This document shows positions 36,296 through 45,940 of a DNA stretch of 64,000 nt, piece by piece (position 1 is the first letter of the stretch; the number at the start of each line of letters is the position of its first letter). The position numbers and the translations under genes are program-made. The notes under the pieces were generated by a model that made no database searches, was not told the DNA's origin, and worked only from the letters and a program-made list of their open reading frames with translations. Source of the DNA: an uncultured Pelagimonas sp. (GTDB taxonomy: Bacteria > Pseudomonadota > Alphaproteobacteria > Rhodobacterales > Rhodobacteraceae); NCBI GenBank assembly GCA_947497905.1, contig CANMIH010000004.1, positions 62,001-126,000 on the forward strand, given 5' to 3'.

Positions 36296-37978
36296 ATGGC
36301 TAATACAACCATGGAGGAATTCGAAGCCCTCCTTAACGAAAGCTTCGAAATGGACACCCCCGAAGAGGGTTCGGTTGTCAAAGGTAAGGTCATTGCAATT
36401 GAAGCAGGCCAAGCCATCATCGACGTAGGCTACAAAATGGAAGGCCGCGTTGAACTTAAAGAATTCGCAGAACCAGGTGAAGCTCCGGCTGTTGCAGTAG
36501 GCGACGAAGTCGAAGTTTACCTGCGCGCAGCTGAAAACGCTCGCGGTGAAGCGGTTATCTCGCGTGAGATGGCCCGCCGTGAAGAAGCGTGGGATCGCCT
36601 GGAAAAAGCATACGCAGACGATGCACGCGTCGAAGGCGCAATCTTCGGCCGCGTCAAAGGCGGCTTTACCGTCGACCTGGGTGGCGCAGTTGCATTCCTG
36701 CCCGGCTCGCAAGTTGACGTACGTCCCGTACGCGACGCTGGCCCGCTGATGGGGCTGAAGCAGCCGTTCCAGATCCTGAAAATGGACCGTCGTCGTGGCA
36801 ACATCGTTGTGTCGCGTCGTGCAATCCTTGAAGAATCGCGTGCCGAACAGCGTGCCGAAGTTATCGGTAAACTGCAGGAAGGTGACTCGATCGACGGCGT
36901 TGTTAAGAACATCACCGAATACGGTGCGTTCGTTGACCTCGGCGGCGTTGACGGCCTGCTGCACGTCACCGACATGGCATGGCGTCGCGTGAACCACCCG
37001 TCCGAGATCCTGACCATCGGCGAGACCATCAAGGTCCAGGTGATCAAGATCAACAAAGAGACCCACCGCATCAGCCTCGGCATGAAGCAGCTGCAGGAAG
37101 ATCCATGGGATCTGGTTGGCGTCAAGTATCCGCTGTCGTCGGTCCACAAAGGCCGCGTCACCAACATCACCGATTACGGTGCATTTGTTGAGCTGGAAGC
37201 TGGTGTTGAAGGTCTGGTACACGTTTCGGAAATGTCGTGGACCAAGAAGAACGTACACCCAGGCAAGATCGTTTCGACTTCGCAGGAAGTTGACGTCATG
37301 GTTCTGGAAATCGATGGTTCCAAGCGTCGCGTTTCGCTGGGTCTCAAGCAGACCATGCGCAACCCGTGGGAGCAGTTTGCCGAAACCCACCCCGAGGGCA
37401 CTCAGGTGGAAGGCGAAGTCAAGAACATCACCGAATTCGGTCTTTTCATTGGCCTCGAAGGCGACATCGACGGTATGGTTCACCTCTCCGACCTGTCGTG
37501 GGACGAGCGTGGCGAAGAAGCGATCCAGAACTACCGCAAAGGCGACATGGTCTCGGCCGTGGTCTCCGAAGTTGACATCGAGAAAGAGCGCATCTCGCTC
37601 TCGATCAAAGCTCTGGGTGGCGACAAGTTCGCAGATGCCGTTGGCGGCGTGAAGCGTGGTTCGATCGTAACCGTTGAAGTGACCGCAATCGAAGATGGCG
37701 GCATCGAGGTTGAGTACGAAGGCATGAAGTCCTTCATCCGTCGTTCCGACCTGTCGCGTGACCGTGCTGAGCAGCGCCCTGAGCGTTTCAACACCGGTGA
37801 CAAGCTGGACGTTCGCGTAACCAACATCGACAGCAAAACCCGTCGTCTGGGTCTGTCGATCAAAGCGCGCGAAATCGCAGAAGAGAAAGAAGCCGTACAG
37901 CAGTATGGTTCCTCCGACTCGGGTGCGTCGCTGGGCGACATCCTTGGTGCGGCTCTCAAAGGCGGCGACGACGAGTAA
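36296..37978 (+). CDS. rpsA: 30S ribosomal protein S1
   Basis: A 560-residue RNA-binding protein that helps the ribosome bind mRNA. Six S1/OB-fold repeats are visible, starting near residues 25, 113, 199, 284, 371 and 458; the later ones carry 'KNITEYGAFVDLGGVDGLLHVTDM', 'TNITDYGAFVELEAGVEGLVHVSEM' and 'KNITEFGLFIGLEGDIDGMVHLSDL'-type text. The length is normal. A purine-rich AAAGGAAAAAA precedes the start. Codon use is strongly biased toward C/G-ending preferred codons, in keeping with high expression. A terminator follows; ihfB is next, as in many proteobacteria. Confidence 0.98.
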   Translation: MANTTMEEFEALLNESFEMDTPEEGSVVKGKVIAIEAGQAIIDVGYKMEGRVELKEFAEPGEAPAVAVGDEVEVYLRAAENARGEAVISREMARREEAWDRLEKAYADDARVEGAIFGRVKGGFTVDLGGAVAFLPGSQVDVRPVRDAGPLMGLKQPFQILKMDRRRGNIVVSRRAILEESRAEQRAEVIGKLQEGDSIDGVVKNITEYGAFVDLGGVDGLLHVTDMAWRRVNHPSEILTIGETIKVQVIKINKETHRISLGMKQLQEDPWDLVGVKYPLSSVHKGRVTNITDYGAFVELEAGVEGLVHVSEMSWTKKNVHPGKIVSTSQEVDVMVLEIDGSKRRVSLGLKQTMRNPWEQFAETHPEGTQVEGEVKNITEFGLFIGLEGDIDGMVHLSDLSWDERGEEAIQNYRKGDMVSAVVSEVDIEKERISLSIKALGGDKFADAVGGVKRGSIVTVEVTAIEDGGIEVEYEGMKSFIRRSDLSRDRAEQRPERFNTGDKLDVRVTNIDSKTRRLGLSIKAREIAEEKEAVQQYGSSDSGASLGDILGAALKGGDDE

Positions 37979-38001
37979 GTCACTCGATCGTTTTGAGTTT
38001 G

Positions 38002-38030
38002 AAAGGCCCGGCGGATGTCGGGCCTTTTTC
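38002..38030 (+). terminator. Rho-independent terminator after rpsA
   Basis: AAAGGCCCG and CGGGCCTTT form a 9-bp stem with an 8-base loop, followed by TTTTTC. Confidence 0.92.
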
Positions 38031-38163
38031 TTTGTGTGAAATGTCGGTTCCCCTCTGTGATCGAGCAGGCTTGGCCGCAGGGCGAATCGACGCAGTGCTA
38101 AGCTGATGTCAAAACAGGCACTTTTGATAGAATTCACGCTTATCGTGCGCGTCGACACAAATG

Positions 38164-38194
38164 ATATCGCTAAAAGGGCATAATTCCGCGATAT
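38164..38194. repeat. Inverted repeat in the region upstream of ihfB
   Basis: ATATCGC (38164-38170) and GCGATAT (38188-38194) are perfect inverted copies 17 bases apart, about 100 bases upstream of ihfB. The 260 bases between the rpsA terminator and ihfB otherwise hold only a possible -10 element (TTATAG, near 38233) and no gene. Confidence 0.35.
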
Positions 38195-38289
38195 TGCACC
38201 GAACTTACAGTTTTCGGATGCGCTTCAGCACCTTATAGTCGATCCTTACAAACCAAGTGCATTGTGGATTACAGGGGGAGTGTGGCCCA

Positions 38290-38571
38290 ATGATCAGGTC
38301 GGAATTGATTCAGAAGATTGCAGATGAGAACCCGCATCTGTATCAGCGGGATGTCGAGAGGATTGTGAACACGATCTTCGAAGAAATCACCAATGCTATG
38401 GCTCGGGGCGACCGGGTCGAATTGCGGGGCTTCGGGGCATTTTCTGTCAAGAAGCGGGACGCGCGCACCGGCCGGAACCCACGTACTGGGGATTCGGTTG
38501 AGGTCGAGGAAAAGCACGTGCCGTTTTTCAAAACCGGAAAGTTGCTTCGGGACCGTCTAAACGGAAACTAA
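38290..38571 (+). CDS. ihfB: Integration host factor subunit beta
   Basis: A 93-residue DNA-bending protein forming a heterodimer with IHF-alpha. '[33 protein letters not shown]' is the helical dimer part and '[50 protein letters not shown]' the beta-arm, including the proline at its tip that intercalates into DNA. The ATG at 38290 has GGGGGAG upstream. It follows rpsA and precedes a LapA-domain gene by four bases. Confidence 0.97.
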   Translation: MIRSELIQKIADENPHLYQRDVERIVNTIFEEITNAMARGDRVELRGFGAFSVKKRDARTGRNPRTGDSVEVEEKHVPFFKTGKLLRDRLNGN

Positions 38572-38575
38572 GTTT

Positions 38576-38935
38576 ATGCGTTATATTCGGTATGCTGTTT
38601 ACGCCGTCATCGCGGTGTTCCTGATCGTAATTGCTTTGGCCAATCGTCAGATGGTTGAACTCCATTCGCTGCCTGCGTCTTTGCAGCAGGCACCAGGCGC
38701 CGAAGCAGTGACCTATTCCATCTCATTGCCACTGTTTCTGGTGTTTTTTGGTGGGATCGCTTTGGGTCTCGTTCTCGGCTATGGCATTGAATACCTGCGT
38801 GAGCACAAGCATCGTGCCGAGGCGTCCCGGAGAGGGGCGGAGGTGCGCAAGCTTGAGCGGACCTTGAAGAAAACTCAGGACGAGCGCGATAAAGACAAAG
38901 ACGAAGTACTGGCACTGCTGGATCAAGCAAGCTGA
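38576..38935 (+). CDS. LapA-domain (DUF1049) membrane protein
   Basis: A 119-residue inner-membrane protein. Two hydrophobic helices (about residues 5-22 and 50-72) are followed by a charged cytoplasmic helix rich in Lys, Arg and Glu (residues about 75-110) that could form a coiled coil. This is the layout of the lipopolysaccharide-assembly LapA (YciS) family. The gene starts four bases after ihfB and precedes trpF, an order common in Rhodobacteraceae. Confidence 0.9.
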   Translation: MRYIRYAVYAVIAVFLIVIALANRQMVELHSLPASLQQAPGAEAVTYSISLPLFLVFFGGIALGLVLGYGIEYLREHKHRAEASRRGAEVRKLERTLKKTQDERDKDKDEVLALLDQAS

Positions 38936-38964
38936 CCGGAACTTAGAGCGTTATGAAATTGGAG

Positions 38965-38990
38965 GGAGAGGCGAGGCCTCTCCTTTTTTT
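38965..38990 (+). terminator. Rho-independent terminator after the LapA-domain gene
   Basis: GGAGAGGC-GAG-GCCTCTCC is an 8-bp perfect stem followed by seven T. It lies just upstream of trpF, so trpF may depend on read-through or on its own promoter. Confidence 0.9.
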
Positions 38991-39010
38991 GACGTTTGAA
39001 GGAATGCGCG

Positions 39011-39670
39011 ATGGATGTTCGCACCAAAATCTGTGGATTGACCCGTCCTGAGGACGTCGCTGCCGTGGCAGATGCGGGGGCGGCCTATTTCGGGTTGGTC
39101 TTTTTTGCCAAGAGCCCGCGGAATGTGTCGATTGAGACCGCACGGGAACTGGCACTTCTGGCGCCTGTCGGCCTCGCTAAGGTGGCATTGACCGTCAATG
39201 CAAGTGATGCGGAGCTAGAGGCGATCACGCAGCGTGTGCCTTTGGATATGATCCAATTGCATGGTGCAGAAAGCCCGCAGCGCGTGGCAGAGGTCCGCTC
39301 GAAATTTGGCCTCCCCGTTATGAAGGCTGTGGGTGTGGCAGATGCGGATGATCTGCCTAAACTAGACCAATACTCTCAAGTCGCGGACCAAATTTTGATC
39401 GATGCAAAGCCGACGAAATCTGCAGACCTGCCAGGTGGCAACGGACTAACTTTTGATTGGCGTCTGATTGCTGGTCGTCGCTGGAGCCGGCCTTGGATGT
39501 TGGCAGGTGGACTTACGCCTGAGAATGTACAGCGCGCGATTGAATTGACGGGCGCCAGCCAGGTTGATCTTTCGTCGGGTGTCGAAAGCGCGCCGGGACT
39601 GAAAGACCCCGGGAAAATCAGGGCCTTCATCAATGCCACAAAAGGCGCGCAGGAAATTCCTAAGCTTTGA
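39011..39670 (+). CDS. trpF: Phosphoribosylanthranilate isomerase TrpF
   Basis: A 219-residue beta/alpha-barrel enzyme of tryptophan synthesis. '[12 protein letters not shown]' holds the catalytic cysteine, '[15 protein letters not shown]' and the C-terminal '[17 protein letters not shown] ... [15 protein letters not shown]' the phosphate-binding and catalytic aspartate regions. The ATG at 39011 has AAGGA upstream. trpB often follows trpF in relatives but does not here, and trpA lies 19 kb away in this window. Confidence 0.96.
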   Translation: MDVRTKICGLTRPEDVAAVADAGAAYFGLVFFAKSPRNVSIETARELALLAPVGLAKVALTVNASDAELEAITQRVPLDMIQLHGAESPQRVAEVRSKFGLPVMKAVGVADADDLPKLDQYSQVADQILIDAKPTKSADLPGGNGLTFDWRLIAGRRWSRPWMLAGGLTPENVQRAIELTGASQVDLSSGVESAPGLKDPGKIRAFINATKGAQEIPKL

Positions 39671-39673
39671 AAG

Positions 39674-39699
39674 AACGCCCCAAGACAGGGGCGTTTTTT
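39674..39699. terminator. Terminator between convergent trpF and arsC
   Basis: AACGCCCC and GGGGCGTT form an 8-bp stem with a 6-base loop, followed by a run of six T on the plus strand. It lies between the two convergent genes. Confidence 0.88.
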
Positions 39700-39703
39700 G
39701 GCT

Positions 39704-40048
39704 CTAGAGGATATCGAGAACCTTCTCCGGGGGCCGCCCGATTGCGGCTTTGTCCCCGTTGAAAAATACGGGACGCTCAATCAGCTTTGGGACTTTGGCC
39801 ATCGCCGCCAACAGCTCAGCCTCGGTGCTGTCTTGTGACAGACCCAAAGCCTTAAACTCAGCCTCTTTTGTCCGCATCATTGCGAGAACCGGCACCTGAA
39901 GCGATACCTGCGCTGCTGTTAGTTCGGCAAGGCTCGGGGCATCTTCGAGGTACTTGCGTACTTCAAAGACCACACCGCGTTCTTCTAAAAGAGCAAGTGT
40001 TTGCCGAGACTTTGAACAGCGCGGATTGTGCCACAAGATCATAGCCAT
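39704..40048 (-). CDS. arsC: ArsC-family arsenate reductase (glutaredoxin-type)
   Basis: A 114-residue thioredoxin-fold protein. '[22 protein letters not shown]' carries the active-site Cys11 and the family arginine/serine residues, and '[26 protein letters not shown]' is the conserved end. It matches glutaredoxin-dependent ArsC/YfgD proteins; no other ars genes are nearby, so a general reductase role is possible. It overlaps the end of pyrD by 10 bases; an alternative ATG at 40042 would give a four-base overlap. Confidence 0.92.
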   Translation of the reverse strand: MAMILWHNPRCSKSRQTLALLEERGVVFEVRKYLEDAPSLAELTAAQVSLQVPVLAMMRTKEAEFKALGLSQDSTEAELLAAMAKVPKLIERPVFFNGDKAAIGRPPEKVLDIL

Positions 40049-41097
40049 GCGTCACGCCCTGTTCCAACCGCCTCAGAAACATTAGCGAAACCGTCACGGG
40101 CCAGGAGCGCGTCGAGCCCTCGGGCGACGTCAGCGGCTAGGCTCAGGCCACCAAACACCAATGCAGTGTAAAGCTGTACGGCCGAGGCACCCGCGAGGAT
40201 TTTGGCATAGGCCTGTTCCGCGGAGCCAATTCCGCCGACACCGATGATCGGGAGCTTGCCATCGGTCAATTTGGATAGATTTGCCAGAACACGTGTGGAT
40301 TTCTCGAACACTGGTTGGCCGGACAAGCCACCGGCTTCACCCGCGTGCGATGACGTCAATCCCTCACGGGAGAGAGTGGTGTTTGTTGCGATGACACCCG
40401 CAACACCAGAAGAGAGGGCGACTTCTGCCACATCTTCAATGCCTTGTGCGTCAAGATCTGGCGCAATTTTCAGGAAAACCGGAATGGGATTGGGTAACTC
40501 GGCACGTGCCTCCATGACACCGGCCAAAAGTGCAGCCAGAGCATCTTTGCCCTGCAAGTCACGCAGCTTTTCGGTATTTGGAGAGCTGACATTGACTGTG
40601 GCAAAATCAACGTGCCGGCCACATTCGCGCAACACCATAGCGAAATCGGCGGCGCGATCGGTGCTGTCTTTGTTTGCACCAAGGTTAAGGCCAGTTACTG
40701 TGCCTTTCGGGCGTTCAGCAAGGCGCGCCGAGATGGCCTGCATCCCGTCATTGTTAAAGCCGAACCGATTGATGGCTGCCTGATCTTCGGTCAATCGGAA
40801 CAGCCGCGGTTTTGGATTGCCAGGCTGTGCGCGCGGTGTAGCCGCGCCAACCTCGATAAACCCAAAACCAGATTTCGAGAGCCCATCTAGCGCAGTGGCG
40901 TTTTTGTCGAACCCTGCCGCCAGTCCAACGGGGTTGGGCAGGGTGAGGCCCGCGACCTGCGTGCGCAGACGGTCTGATGTGACAACACCGGGTGTTGGGG
41001 CCAGTCCCATCTGAAGCGCTTTAATGGCAAGCCCATGTGCGGTTTCAGGGTCGACTCTATGCAGTAGCGTAAGCCCGGCCTTTTCCAACAAATTCAT
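40039..41097 (-). CDS. pyrD: Dihydroorotate dehydrogenase (quinone), class 2
   Basis: A 352-residue membrane-associated flavoenzyme oxidising dihydroorotate with quinone. The N-terminal helix '[26 protein letters not shown]' is the class 2 membrane-docking element, and the catalytic base is the serine in '[11 protein letters not shown]'. FMN-binding text includes '[13 protein letters not shown]' and '[31 protein letters not shown]'. It is the middle gene of the DUF952-pyrD-arsC unit on the minus strand. Confidence 0.97.
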   Translation of the reverse strand: MNLLEKAGLTLLHRVDPETAHGLAIKALQMGLAPTPGVVTSDRLRTQVAGLTLPNPVGLAAGFDKNATALDGLSKSGFGFIEVGAATPRAQPGNPKPRLFRLTEDQAAINRFGFNNDGMQAISARLAERPKGTVTGLNLGANKDSTDRAADFAMVLRECGRHVDFATVNVSSPNTEKLRDLQGKDALAALLAGVMEARAELPNPIPVFLKIAPDLDAQGIEDVAEVALSSGVAGVIATNTTLSREGLTSSHAGEAGGLSGQPVFEKSTRVLANLSKLTDGKLPIIGVGGIGSAEQAYAKILAGASAVQLYTALVFGGLSLAADVARGLDALLARDGFANVSEAVGTGRDAWL

Positions 41098-41164
41098 GTG
41101 GCACAGTCTCCTAAGTCATCGAGCGCTTTTACGTCTTCAAGCGATGTCTCGATTTTGGGTTTGG

Positions 41165-41500
41165 TTAGGCGAAATCGTCGGGAAACTCGTGGGTGCCGCC
41201 AGCCAAAGGAAGGGGTTTTGACCACAGCACATCCACAAGCCGTAGAGGGCCATACAGATGCGGGAACAAGGCACCACCTCGGGAGGGCTCCCACTTCAGA
41301 GATGACAGCGTGTCCGCCTCAAGTGCGAGCAGGATCAACCCATCTTCACCGGCGAAATGTTTGGCGGCGGTTTCCCGGGCCTGATCGGCTGTGGAGAAGT
41401 GGATATAGCCATCGGCAACATCAATAGGAGCGCCAGCGGTTTCGCCTTGGGCTTGTAACTCGGCCCATTCGGGCGCGCGGAGAATTTTATAGATCAGCAT
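41165..41500 (-). CDS. DUF952-domain protein
   Basis: A 111-residue cytoplasmic protein. 'MLIYKILRAPEWAELQAQGETAGAPIDVADGYIHFSTADQARETAAKHFAG' followed by 'LILLALEADTLSSLKWEPSRGGALFPHLYGPL' matches the DUF952 pattern, which resembles an ADP-ribosyltransferase-like fold; the activity is unproven. The ATG at 41500 is supported by the domain boundary; an in-frame start 21 bases further out is less likely. It lies upstream of pyrD, separated by 67 bases. Confidence 0.9.
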   Translation of the reverse strand: MLIYKILRAPEWAELQAQGETAGAPIDVADGYIHFSTADQARETAAKHFAGEDGLILLALEADTLSSLKWEPSRGGALFPHLYGPLRLVDVLWSKPLPLAGGTHEFPDDFA

Positions 41501-41696
41501 GGGCCTGAGATGCCGCGCCAAAGCAGTCTGGTCAAGAGCGTTGGCATGTCAGTTTTGAGAAGGCGCAGTCAAAAATTGCATAAAAAATTCGTTCACCCCT
41601 CGAGTAACGTCACGCGCGCGACATGTGAATTTAGAATAGCATTGTGAAGGACTGGCCCATCCACTAGCGTTACGGCCACCAACAGAGGATTGAACC

Positions 41697-43259
41697 ATGA
41701 AACTTCGTTATCTGGCGGGCACCGCCGCTCTTGCTTTGGTAGCAGGTGCCGCGCAGGCCGATTACACTCTTAACATTGTCCACATCAACGACCTGCATAG
41801 CCGTATCGAGCCGATCAACAAATACGACTCGACGTGCAAGGCCGAGGACAATGCGGAAGGCAAATGCTTTGGGGGCTATGCCCGCGTTGCCACCAAGATT
41901 GCTGAGCTGCGTGAACAATTCAAAGACGAAAACCTGATCGTTCTGGACGCCGGCGACCAGTACCAAGGCTCTTTGATGTACACCACCTATAAAGGTGACG
42001 TCGAAATCGAGCTGATGGAAAAGGTTGGCTTTGATGTGATGGCCGTGGGCAACCACGAATTTGATGATGGCCCCGAAGGTCTGCTCAAGCTGGTGGACGG
42101 CGTGTCGTTCCCGGTGATTTCCGGCAACATCGACGTGTCGCAGTCGGATGTTCTGAAGGGCAAAGTCACCAATCACGTGGTTCTGGAAGTTGGTGGTCAG
42201 AAAATCGGTGTGATCTCGGCGCTGGCCACAGACACATCTGAGACCTCCAGCCCGGGCGAGAAAGTCATCTTCCAAGACGAAATTGACAGCCTGCAGGCCG
42301 ATGTTGATGCGCTGAGCGCGGAAGGCGTGGACAAAATCATCGCTCTGAACCACGTTGGCGTTACCAAAGACATGGAGATCGCGGCGGCGGTTACCGGTCT
42401 GGATGCTGTTGTTGGCGGTCACTCGCATACCAAATTCTCGAACACAGAAGACGGCGCCATGGCCTATCCGACCATGGTGGGCAATGTACCTGTTGTTCAG
42501 GCCTACGCCTATTCCAAGTATGTGGGGCTTCTGACGCTTAAGTTTGACGATGCGGGCAATGTGACATCGGCGACCGGTGACACCATTTTGCTGGATGCTT
42601 CGGTTGCAGAAGATCCTGCCATCGTCGCCCGTGTTGCCGAGCTGGCGGGCCCGATTGCTGAAATGAAAGAGCGCGTTGTTGCCTCGACCGCCGAGCCCAT
42701 CGACGGCGAGCGTGGGTCCTGCCGTGCGGTCGAATGCCCGATGGGCAACATCATCGCCGATGCGATGCTGGATCGTGTGAAAGATCAAGGCGTTGAAATC
42801 GCAATCCAAAACGGTGGTGGCATTCGTGCTTCTATTGATGCGGGCGAAGTCACCATGGGCGAGGTTCTGACCGTATTGCCGTTCCAGAACACGCTGTCGA
42901 CCTTCCAGGTTTCGGGTGCCACTGTGGTTGCCGCGCTGGAAAATGGCGTGTCGAAAATCGAAGAAGGCGCTGGCCGCTTCCCGCAGGTGGCTGGGATGAC
43001 CTATACCTTTGACGCTTCGAAACCCGCAGGCGAGCGTATTTCGGACGTAATGGTTGGCGGCGCTCCAATCGATCTTGAGAAGGTCTATGGCGTGGTGTCC
43101 AACAACTATGTGCGCAACGGCGGTGATGGGTACAAAATGTTCCGTGACGCTCAGAACGCCTATGACTTTGGCCCGGATCTTGCGGACGTAACTGCAGAAT
43201 ACATGGCGAAAATGGGCCCGGTGAAGCCCTACACTGACGGTCGTATCACTGCGAAGTGA
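41697..43259 (+). CDS. Periplasmic 5'-nucleotidase/2',3'-cyclic phosphodiesterase (UshA type)
   Basis: A 520-residue secreted metallophosphatase. Residues 1-21 form a signal peptide (GAAQA cut site). The N-terminal metallophosphatase domain has 'VHINDLHSRIEP', 'LDAGDQYQGS', 'AVGNHEFDDG', 'ALNHVG' and 'VVGGHSHT', the full set of metal-binding motifs. The C-terminal 5'-nucleotidase domain has 'QNGGGIRASIDAGEVTMGEVLTVLPFQN' and 'NNYVRNGGDGY'. It would release nucleosides and phosphate from nucleotides outside the inner membrane. No phosphate-regulon box is recognisable upstream. A terminator follows. Confidence 0.95.
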   Translation: MKLRYLAGTAALALVAGAAQADYTLNIVHINDLHSRIEPINKYDSTCKAEDNAEGKCFGGYARVATKIAELREQFKDENLIVLDAGDQYQGSLMYTTYKGDVEIELMEKVGFDVMAVGNHEFDDGPEGLLKLVDGVSFPVISGNIDVSQSDVLKGKVTNHVVLEVGGQKIGVISALATDTSETSSPGEKVIFQDEIDSLQADVDALSAEGVDKIIALNHVGVTKDMEIAAAVTGLDAVVGGHSHTKFSNTEDGAMAYPTMVGNVPVVQAYAYSKYVGLLTLKFDDAGNVTSATGDTILLDASVAEDPAIVARVAELAGPIAEMKERVVASTAEPIDGERGSCRAVECPMGNIIADAMLDRVKDQGVEIAIQNGGGIRASIDAGEVTMGEVLTVLPFQNTLSTFQVSGATVVAALENGVSKIEEGAGRFPQVAGMTYTFDASKPAGERISDVMVGGAPIDLEKVYGVVSNNYVRNGGDGYKMFRDAQNAYDFGPDLADVTAEYMAKMGPVKPYTDGRITAK

Positions 43260-43281
43260 TCGCAGATTTCTATGATCATGA

Positions 43282-43306
43282 GGCCCCCGAATAGGGGGCC
43301 TTTTTT
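43282..43306 (+). terminator. Rho-independent terminator after the 5'-nucleotidase gene
   Basis: GGCCCCC-GAATA-GGGGGCC is a perfect 7-bp stem with a 5-base loop followed by six T. Confidence 0.93.
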
Positions 43307-43343
43307 GTTTGCGTCCGAGCCCATCCTGTTCGATCTTTGGGCT

Positions 43344-44012
43344 ATGTGTGGACGTCTTGCTGTCACTCTTCCCAACGATGCCATGGCTCAGCTCTTTGAC
43401 GCTGCGCCGGCCAATGATTTGCCTGATAGCCCGAACTTCAACGTTTGCCCCACAACCCAGATCCCTGTTGTCTTGGCGGGCACAGAGCGGCGACACTTTG
43501 CACCGATGCGCTGGGGGTTCATTCCAGGCTGGTACAAATCTCCAACGGATGGTCCGCTCCTCATCAACGCCCGTGCCGAGACGATTGCTGAGAAGCCCGC
43601 TTTTCGCGAGGCCTGTCGTCAGCGGCGCTGTATCATTCCTGCCTCCGGGTTCTATGAATGGACTAAAGATCCCGTGGGAAATCGCCTGCCTTGGTATATT
43701 TTTCGCAGTGACGGCGCCCCGCTGGCCTTTGCGGCCGTTTGGCAGGACTGGCGAAGGGGGGATCTCGCGTATCGCAGCTGTGCTATCGTGACGACGGGGG
43801 CCAACACGTCATTAGCAGAGATCCATCACCGTATGCCGGTGATTTTGGAGTCAAAGGACTGGGGAAAATGGTTGGGTGAAGAGGGGCACGGGGCAGCGCC
43901 ATTGATGCGCGCTGCAGATGAGGATCTGCTATCCTTTCATCGGGTCGACCCTGCCGTGAACTCCAACCGGGCTGCGGGGCCTGAGCTGATTGAAGTGATC
44001 GAGCCGTTTTGA
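43344..44012 (+). CDS. SRAP-domain protein (YedK/HMCES family, abasic-site sensor)
   Basis: A 222-residue protein that in its family forms a covalent thiazolidine link to abasic sites in single-stranded DNA, protecting them during replication. The start at 43344 puts the catalytic cysteine at position 2 (MCGRLAV) after removal of methionine, which decides the start. Other active-site residues are N75 in NARAET, E105 in GFYEW and H161 in IHHRMPVIL. Length and motifs match E. coli YedK. It lies just after the nucleotidase terminator and converges on the nqr operon. Confidence 0.95.
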   Translation: MCGRLAVTLPNDAMAQLFDAAPANDLPDSPNFNVCPTTQIPVVLAGTERRHFAPMRWGFIPGWYKSPTDGPLLINARAETIAEKPAFREACRQRRCIIPASGFYEWTKDPVGNRLPWYIFRSDGAPLAFAAVWQDWRRGDLAYRSCAIVTTGANTSLAEIHHRMPVILESKDWGKWLGEEGHGAAPLMRAADEDLLSFHRVDPAVNSNRAAGPELIEVIEPF

Positions 44013-44043
44013 ATCGCGTCCGAGAGAGCAGATCTCTCAAGAG

Positions 44044-44070
44044 AAAAGGGGCAGGACTCTGTCCCACCCC
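44044..44070 (-). terminator. Terminator of the nqr operon
   Basis: On the minus strand GGGG-TG-GGAC and GTCC-TG-CCCC pair with a small internal loop around AGA, followed by TTTTCTCTT. It sits 26 bases after the nqrF stop. Confidence 0.7.
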
Positions 44071-44095
44071 TCAACTTTAGCAAAGTCTTTTTGGA

Positions 44096-45319
44096 TTAAC
44101 CGCCGAAGTCATCCAGCATGATGTCTTCGCGATCCACACCCAGATCCAGCAGCATGTTGATCACGGATTGGTTCATGATGGGCGGGCCACACATGTAGAA
44201 TTCGCAATCTTCAGGCGCTGGGTGGTTCTTGAGATACTCTTCGTAGAGAACGTTGTGGATGAAGCCGGTGTAGCCGCTCCAATCGTCCTCAGGCATCGCA
44301 TCCGACAGGGCCACATGCCATGTAAAGTTCGGGAACTCTTCGGCCAGAGAATCGAAATCCTCGACGAAGAACATCTCTTTCTTCGAGCGCGCGCCATACC
44401 AGAATGTGATCTTGCGATCTTTGTTCTTCAGGCGTTTGAGCTGGTCAAAGATATGGCTCCGCATTGGCGCCATACCCGCTCCACCGCCGATAAAGACCAT
44501 CTCTTTTTCGGTTTCGCGGGCAAAGAACTCGCCAAACGGACCAGAGATCGTGACTTTATCGCCGGGTTTGAGGTTGAAGATGAACGACGACATCTGACCT
44601 GCCGGAACTCCAACCGAGCCCGGAGGGGGCGAGGCAACACGGACGTTGAGCATGATAAGCCCCTTTTCGTCCGGGTAGTTGGCCATCGAATAGGCGCGTT
44701 CGATCGGTTCCGTCACCGTGGAGTCGTACTGCCACAGGTTAAACTTGTCCCAGTCTTCGCGGTATTCTTCCTGAATATCGAAGTCAGTGTACTTCAGCTG
44801 GTGCGCTGGCGCTTCGATCTGAATGTAACCCCCCGCGCGGAAGTTCACATCTTCGCCTTCGGGCAGTTCGAGGACAAGATTTTTGATGAAGGTGGCAACG
44901 TTTTCGTTCGAGCGAACGGTACATTCCCATTTCTTCACGCCGAAGACCTCTTCAGGGACTTCAACTTCCATGTCCTGCTTGACCGCAACCTGACACGACA
45001 GACGGTCGCCACAGGCCGCTTCACGCTTGGTGATGTGGCTTTCTTCGGTGGGCAGGATTGATCCGCCCCCCGCATGAATTTTCACACGACACTGCGCGCA
45101 GGTGCCACCACCGCCACAAGCGGAGGGAACAAAGAGTTTCTGCTCAGCTAGCGTTTGCAGCAGTTTGCCACCCGCTGGAACCGAGATGGTTTTCTCACCG
45201 TTGATGGTGATGTTCACGTTGCCGGTCGACACGAGGCGCGAACGGGCGGCCAAGATCACCGCGACGAGCGCGAAAACGATCAAGGTGAACAGAATGATGC
45301 CTAGGCCAAATGTTGCCAT
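44096..45319 (-). CDS. nqrF: Na+-translocating NADH:quinone reductase subunit F
   Basis: A 407-residue subunit where NADH enters the pump. One N-terminal helix (residues about 3-25) anchors a [2Fe-2S] domain with C68, C74, C77 and C109, an FAD domain with 'RAYSMANYP', and an NADH-binding domain with '[20 protein letters not shown]' and a late '[13 protein letters not shown]'. All expected motifs are present and length matches the family. It is the last gene of nqrABCDEF, 12 bases after nqrE. Confidence 0.98.
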   Translation of the reverse strand: MATFGLGIILFTLIVFALVAVILAARSRLVSTGNVNITINGEKTISVPAGGKLLQTLAEQKLFVPSACGGGGTCAQCRVKIHAGGGSILPTEESHITKREAACGDRLSCQVAVKQDMEVEVPEEVFGVKKWECTVRSNENVATFIKNLVLELPEGEDVNFRAGGYIQIEAPAHQLKYTDFDIQEEYREDWDKFNLWQYDSTVTEPIERAYSMANYPDEKGLIMLNVRVASPPPGSVGVPAGQMSSFIFNLKPGDKVTISGPFGEFFARETEKEMVFIGGGAGMAPMRSHIFDQLKRLKNKDRKITFWYGARSKKEMFFVEDFDSLAEEFPNFTWHVALSDAMPEDDWSGYTGFIHNVLYEEYLKNHPAPEDCEFYMCGPPIMNQSVINMLLDLGVDREDIMLDDFGG

Positions 45320-45331
45320 AACCCGAGCCCC

Positions 45332-45940
45332 TTAGAGTTTCACGCCGGAGAAGGACATAAAGGCCATGGCCATCAGTCCTGCGGTGATGAAAGTGATGCC
45401 TAGGCCCTGAAGACCATCGGGAATGTCCGAATATTTGAGCTTTTCGCGCACGCCGGCCATCGCGGTGATCGCGAGTGCCCAGCCAAAGCCAGACGAGACG
45501 CCATAGGTCGCTGCCTCGGCAAAGTCATAGCCCCGTTCCACCATGAAGAGCGAGCCACCCAGGATGGCGCAGTTCACGGTGATTAGCGGCAGGAACACAC
45601 CTAGCGCGTTGTAGAGCGGTGGGAAATACTTATCGAGCACCATTTCAAGGATCTGAACCAGAGCCGCGATCACACCAATGTAGGAGATCAGACCAAGGAA
45701 GGTCAGATCAACATCGGGGAAACCGGCCCAAGCAAGTGCACCGGGTGCCAGCAAGTAAGTCAGGATCAAGTTGTTGGCAGGCACGGTGATCGCCTGAACG
45801 ATCATGACCGAGATACCAAGACCAATCGCTGTCGAGATCTTTTTGGACACGGCAATGAAGGTACACATGCCAAGGAAGAACGACAGGGCAAGGTTTTCAA
45901 CAAAGACTGCCTTGACCGCAAGTGAAAGCAAACCTTCCAT
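45332..45940 (-). CDS. nqrE: Na+-translocating NADH:quinone reductase subunit E
   Basis: A 202-residue integral membrane subunit with six helices, homologous to NqrD and to RnfA. The paired half-repeat structure holds the cysteines that, with NqrD, bind an intramembrane iron centre: '[20 protein letters not shown]' and '[26 protein letters not shown]'. The gene overlaps nqrD by one base. Confidence 0.97.
   Translation of the reverse strand: MEGLLSLAVKAVFVENLALSFFLGMCTFIAVSKKISTAIGLGISVMIVQAITVPANNLILTYLLAPGALAWAGFPDVDLTFLGLISYIGVIAALVQILEMVLDKYFPPLYNALGVFLPLITVNCAILGGSLFMVERGYDFAEAATYGVSSGFGWALAITAMAGVREKLKYSDIPDGLQGLGITFITAGLMAMAFMSFSGVKL

Noticed and set aside
36074-38158. A very long minus-strand open frame (694 codons) opposite rpsA
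   Set aside because: It is an effect of the strong codon bias of rpsA. The plus-strand protein is an unmistakable six-repeat S1.
41670-43496. A 608-codon minus-strand open frame opposite the 5'-nucleotidase gene
   Set aside because: The plus-strand product has a signal peptide and all metallophosphatase motifs; the minus frame encodes nothing recognisable and crosses the terminator at 43282-43306.
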